64,000 bases of DNA from Paracyclopina nana. Lineage: Eukaryota; Arthropoda; Copepoda; Cyclopoida; Cyclopettidae. The DNA lies in the NCBI GenBank assembly GCA_019096065.1, contig JAGUCH010000001.1, positions 12,400,001 to 12,464,000 on the forward strand. The letters run 5' to 3'. The position numbers and the translations under genes were made by a program. Under the pieces are notes generated by a model. That model worked only from the letters and a program-made list of their open reading frames with translations, was not told where the DNA came from and made no database searches. Shown here piece after piece: positions 60,955 through 64,000 of the stretch (position 1 is its first letter; the number at the start of each line of letters is the position of its first letter).

Positions 60955-63900
60955 TTAGTTATCGAGGCTCCATAAATTGATGCGCACGTCGCCACGCGAC
61001 CTCGTTCGAGGACTCAGTGGAGTGCCACCATCACTTCTATTATGAGTGTTGCTTGATTTTCGCCTGCTTTTGCTGCCTAGGGTCTCGTCTTCGGACTCGA
61101 ATCCTTCCACAGAGCTGGCACCGTCTTCTTGCGAAGATTCCGCATCGTCCTCTTCGGTGTCAGCCTCGCTGTCATCTGTATCTTCTTCGTCATTTTCTTC
61201 ATCTGTACTGTCATCATCATCGTTGTCGTCAGAATCTTCGGAAGCAGTGCTGCCTTGCTCAGTGGGAGTGGCCGACGCAGCTCCTATGGCCTCAGCCATG
61301 TCCTCTAGTTTTTTGGCATCAAACTCTTTCTTTTGAGCGTCGATTTCGGCGTCTGCTGCAGCAAGTTGGCTATCTTTCCAATACTTTTCCACATGCTCTA
61401 TATGGTTAAGAGCATACCTTTCAACGGCTGTCAACTGTTTCATCAGAGCTCTGAAAGGGAAATGGTCAATGCAAATATTTCACGCTAAAAAACCAGAACT
61501 TACCCCAAGCCGTCATCCGGTTTGATTTCCTCGTCAAATTCGGCCTCATCTGCAGCCACTTCCTGTGACGCTTTTTTCAATGCCTAATGTAAAGGGGATT
61601 AGCAAAACTAATTTGCGAAATAAACGTTCAACTTTACCTCCAAGTCAGTGTTATCTTCGACAGCCGCAATTGCAGACTCAAAAGCTTTGGCCGCTTTTCT
61701 AGCCACCTCGGGCTGACCACTTTCAGGCTCTTGGGGAAGCTCTCTGACAATTTCTTTAGGTGAGTTGGCCTCAGCTTGTTCCACCTCAAACAGGTCTCTT
61801 ATGGTCTGCTTTTTGAAGAATGCAGTTGTGAAGTTTCCGCCTTCAATGGCGAGATCCCCGAGAAGCCTTTTCTGGTTTGCCTTTTTCACGATATTCTCCT
61901 CTATGGACCGCTCACTAATTAGTCGATAAATGTGCACATCTCTGGTCTGTCCAATTCGGTGACACCGATCTTGAGCTTGGGCATCCATCGTCGGATTCCA
62001 GTCGCTGTCGTAAAAGATGACTGTGTCAGCACCGGTTAGGTTGATGCCAACACCTCCAGAGCGAGTAGATAAAATGAACACAAAGTATTTGCTGTTCGCG
62101 TTGAACCGCTCCATCAGCACTTGTCTCTGCTCAACTTTGGTAGACCCATCTAACCGAAGGTAGGTATGGCCGTGGTAGTTCAAGAAACTTTCGAGAACAT
62201 CCAAAACCTTGGTCATCTGAGTGAAAATGAGGACTCGGTGGCTGCCAGCTTTCAGTTGCTGCAGCAGTCGAGCTAATGCTTGGAGCTTTCCACAATCGTA
62301 TTGAATAAGCCTAGTTTCCGGCATTTGGAGCAGAGGCATTGTCGTCATTCTTTGAATCCAGTGAGTGTCAGCATCATCGAACCAATTGTTCACAAGGTCG
62401 GTGGTCATATAGTCCACCATGGCCACAGCAGGTGGTACGTACATGTGGAATCTTGACATAAAACCTTTCAATTTTTCTAAAAGCTCGTGCATGGAGGAAG
62501 GGATGAGGCTGTTGCCCATATCACACAAGGAAAACTCTATGGGCTCGTCGACACCGGACAACTTGGGAAGATCTGGTAAACTCCTGAAGATTGTTGCGGC
62601 CTCCACGAGGTCTTTGCCGTATAGGGGGCATGCGTTGCAACGTCTGTCGTTGGTGGCCATAAGGCATGCAACCTTGTCTATGAGGTTCTGTACGAGCCTG
62701 TCTTTGACTAATTTGGGCGGCTCTAGTTTAATTTTGTCGATGCTTGATGAGGCTTTTCTTTTGAGCGGGGACAAAGCAGTCAACGGAACAGTTTCGGAAG
62801 AAAATATGGCAGATGAAAAAATGCCTTTTGGTGGAACTTCAGGTGCTTCGGCGCCATTATTGGGACGCTTTCGCTTCGCTGCTCCCCCTCCATTTGCCTC
62901 TTCGCCCTGAGACTGCTGGTCACTGCTGTTGGCAGCGGAGGAGTCATCGAGCTGAGGCTTTTTCGTCGGGGTTGACGGCAACGAAATTTGAATCTTTGGA
63001 GCTTCAACTTGCATGTGAACAGTCGTCACTGGCGGTGGGTAAATAACTTGCTGGACAGTTTGCGACTTTGGGCAAAGAATGAAGGTCCCTTTGGGTGTCT
63101 TGATCGTGAGTATGCCTCCTTCTTTGATACCTTTTGACTTCCACAGGTTATTGTTGATGAGGGTTTGAAAAGGTATCTTGTTCTCAACCACTTTAGTGGT
63201 TGGCATAGGAGTGTTCACGGTTGAGCGCACTGTCATCCTCAACTTTCCTCTGGGACAAGCCACGGGAAGGCCAGCCCCTTTGAATAATATATGCGAGTCC
63301 ACCGTGGACTTGAGGACACGAAGACGATTCATACGATGGGCTGCAAATGCAGTCAAGTTATACTCGTGGTTGGCCATAGCCAAAGGAGAATACGACACAT
63401 CAACGTTTTTCAAGGGTTGATATTCACTGGCCCTTGTGTAGATTTTGGGAATGTTCACATCAACAGATCCTGAAACAATGAATTAGTCGCATGTTCGTGA
63501 AAACAAGAACTAACTACCGTTACTTACTTTGAATAAATGGTGACAGAGTGGGCCTGGGCTCAAACAGATTAGGGTGGTTGCAAACTTTGCGTAGTTGCAT
63601 CAGAACGTTGATCACAGACAGGAGATTGCCGCTCTCTAGAGTTTCTTTTGTCTTTGCCCTACTCATGAAGTCGTCGTACAGATACCGTTGCCTCTTCGAC
63701 AAGGGGCACTTGACAATGTGCTCGTACTTCTTCGGCAATTGCTTTTCAACTTCGTTCTTCAGCCGCCGTAAAAGGAAGGGACGCAACACTTTGTGCAGCC
63801 TTTGAATGAGCCCGTCGTTGTATTCCGCACTACCTTCCACCATACCCGTAAGTGGATTGGAAAACCATTCTTTGAAATCCCGGTGGGATTCGAATATGTT

Positions 63901-64000
63901 AGGCATTAGAAAATGCATAAGGGACCACAGCTCCATGAGATTGTTTTGCAACGGAGTTCCTGTTAACAGAAGTCGGCCGACGCTTGGGAAGTTAAGCAGC
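60955..64000 (-). CDS. dom: Domino / SRCAP-p400 chromatin remodeller, 3' half (partial)
   Basis: C-terminal part of a SWR1-class ATPase, cut at the right edge inside an exon. Exons: 63528 to the window edge, 61638-63469, 61504-61583, 60955-61450. SWR1-class enzymes exchange H2A for H2A.Z/H2Av. Visible are helicase motif III (LLLTGTPLQNNLMELWSLMH), the block EWFSNPLTGMVEGSAEYN that marks the SRCAP/p400/domino branch, LRKVCNHPNLFEPRP, then the long insertion of about 400 aa that splits the ATPase in this class, and the second lobe (VLIFTQMTKVLDVLE, STRSGGVGINLTGADTVIFY, QAQDRCHRIGQTRDVHIYRL). KQLTAVERYALNHIE follows. The protein then ends after an acidic and Ser-rich tail (INLWSLDN). No SANT domain or poly-Gln region is present and none fits before the next gene. 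The DEAD-type lobe lies outside the window. Confidence 0.94.

Noticed and set aside
62419..62910. Plus-strand open frame of 163 codons opposite domino
   Set aside because: Antisense shadow of the conserved ATPase insertion; no domain or splice support.
1..64000. CRISPR arrays, bacterial operons, rRNA genes, viral genes
   Set aside because: None seen; the window is spliced animal DNA throughout.

Overview
The window is animal nuclear DNA, almost certainly from an arthropod. It holds about twenty protein genes with many short spliceosomal introns (mostly about 50-70 nt), no operons, and three short non-autonomous hAT-type transposons in a row. The gene set (Lis-1, a Tret1-like sugar transporter, headcase, spinophilin/neurabin with a SAM domain, calbindin-32, villin, domino) fits an arthropod. 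A PARI/PARPBP homologue, which as far as I know is missing from Drosophila, argues against a fly, and the compactness is compatible with a crustacean or basal hexapod. The species cannot be fixed from the window. Exon models below were built by hand by matching reading phase across GT-AG (and a few GC-AG) junctions; no alignment or search was run.

Layout. 1-9.2 kb: Lis-1 (+), an unrecognised small mitochondrial-looking protein (-), a Tret1-like transporter (-) and headcase (-). 9.2-13 kb: a gene-free island with three MITE-like elements, each with its own terminal inverted repeat and a perfect 8-bp target duplication. 13-24.3 kb: PARI (+) and SF3B5 (-) tail to tail with only 41 bp between stop codons, a PIF/Harbinger-like MITE, UBE2W (+), a membrane-anchored four-Kunitz protein (-), a SMYD/msta-type SET-MYND protein (-), and an LD-motif scaffold with a C-terminal CaaX box (-). 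24.3-34.7 kb: a head-to-head intergenic region, then spinophilin/neurabin (+, at least 14 coding exons, one of 15 nt). 35-37.2 kb: two low-complexity YPPQ/His-rich proteins and a 96-aa single-pass membrane protein (all -). 37.8-48.9 kb: villin (-) and calbindin-32 (-). 48.9-54.5 kb: long intergenic DNA with a 1.2-kb repeat block framed by an inverted repeat and carrying a tRNA-like segment. 54.5-64 kb: an intronless small heat-shock protein with a visible heat-shock promoter (-), an intronless CTDSPL2-type phosphatase (+), an XK-related membrane protein (-) and the 3' half of domino/SRCAP (-), cut by the window edge.

The genes are independent housekeeping or signalling genes. Actin regulation recurs (spinophilin, villin, LD-motif protein), as do chromatin and DNA upkeep (domino, PARI, SMYD), but I see no sign that they act as one system. 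The points most worth a second look are the repeated GC-AG introns, the LIM-less LD-motif/CaaX protein, the small membrane protein visible only in a non-obvious frame, the stacked hAT MITEs, the microexons, and the short domino C-terminus.
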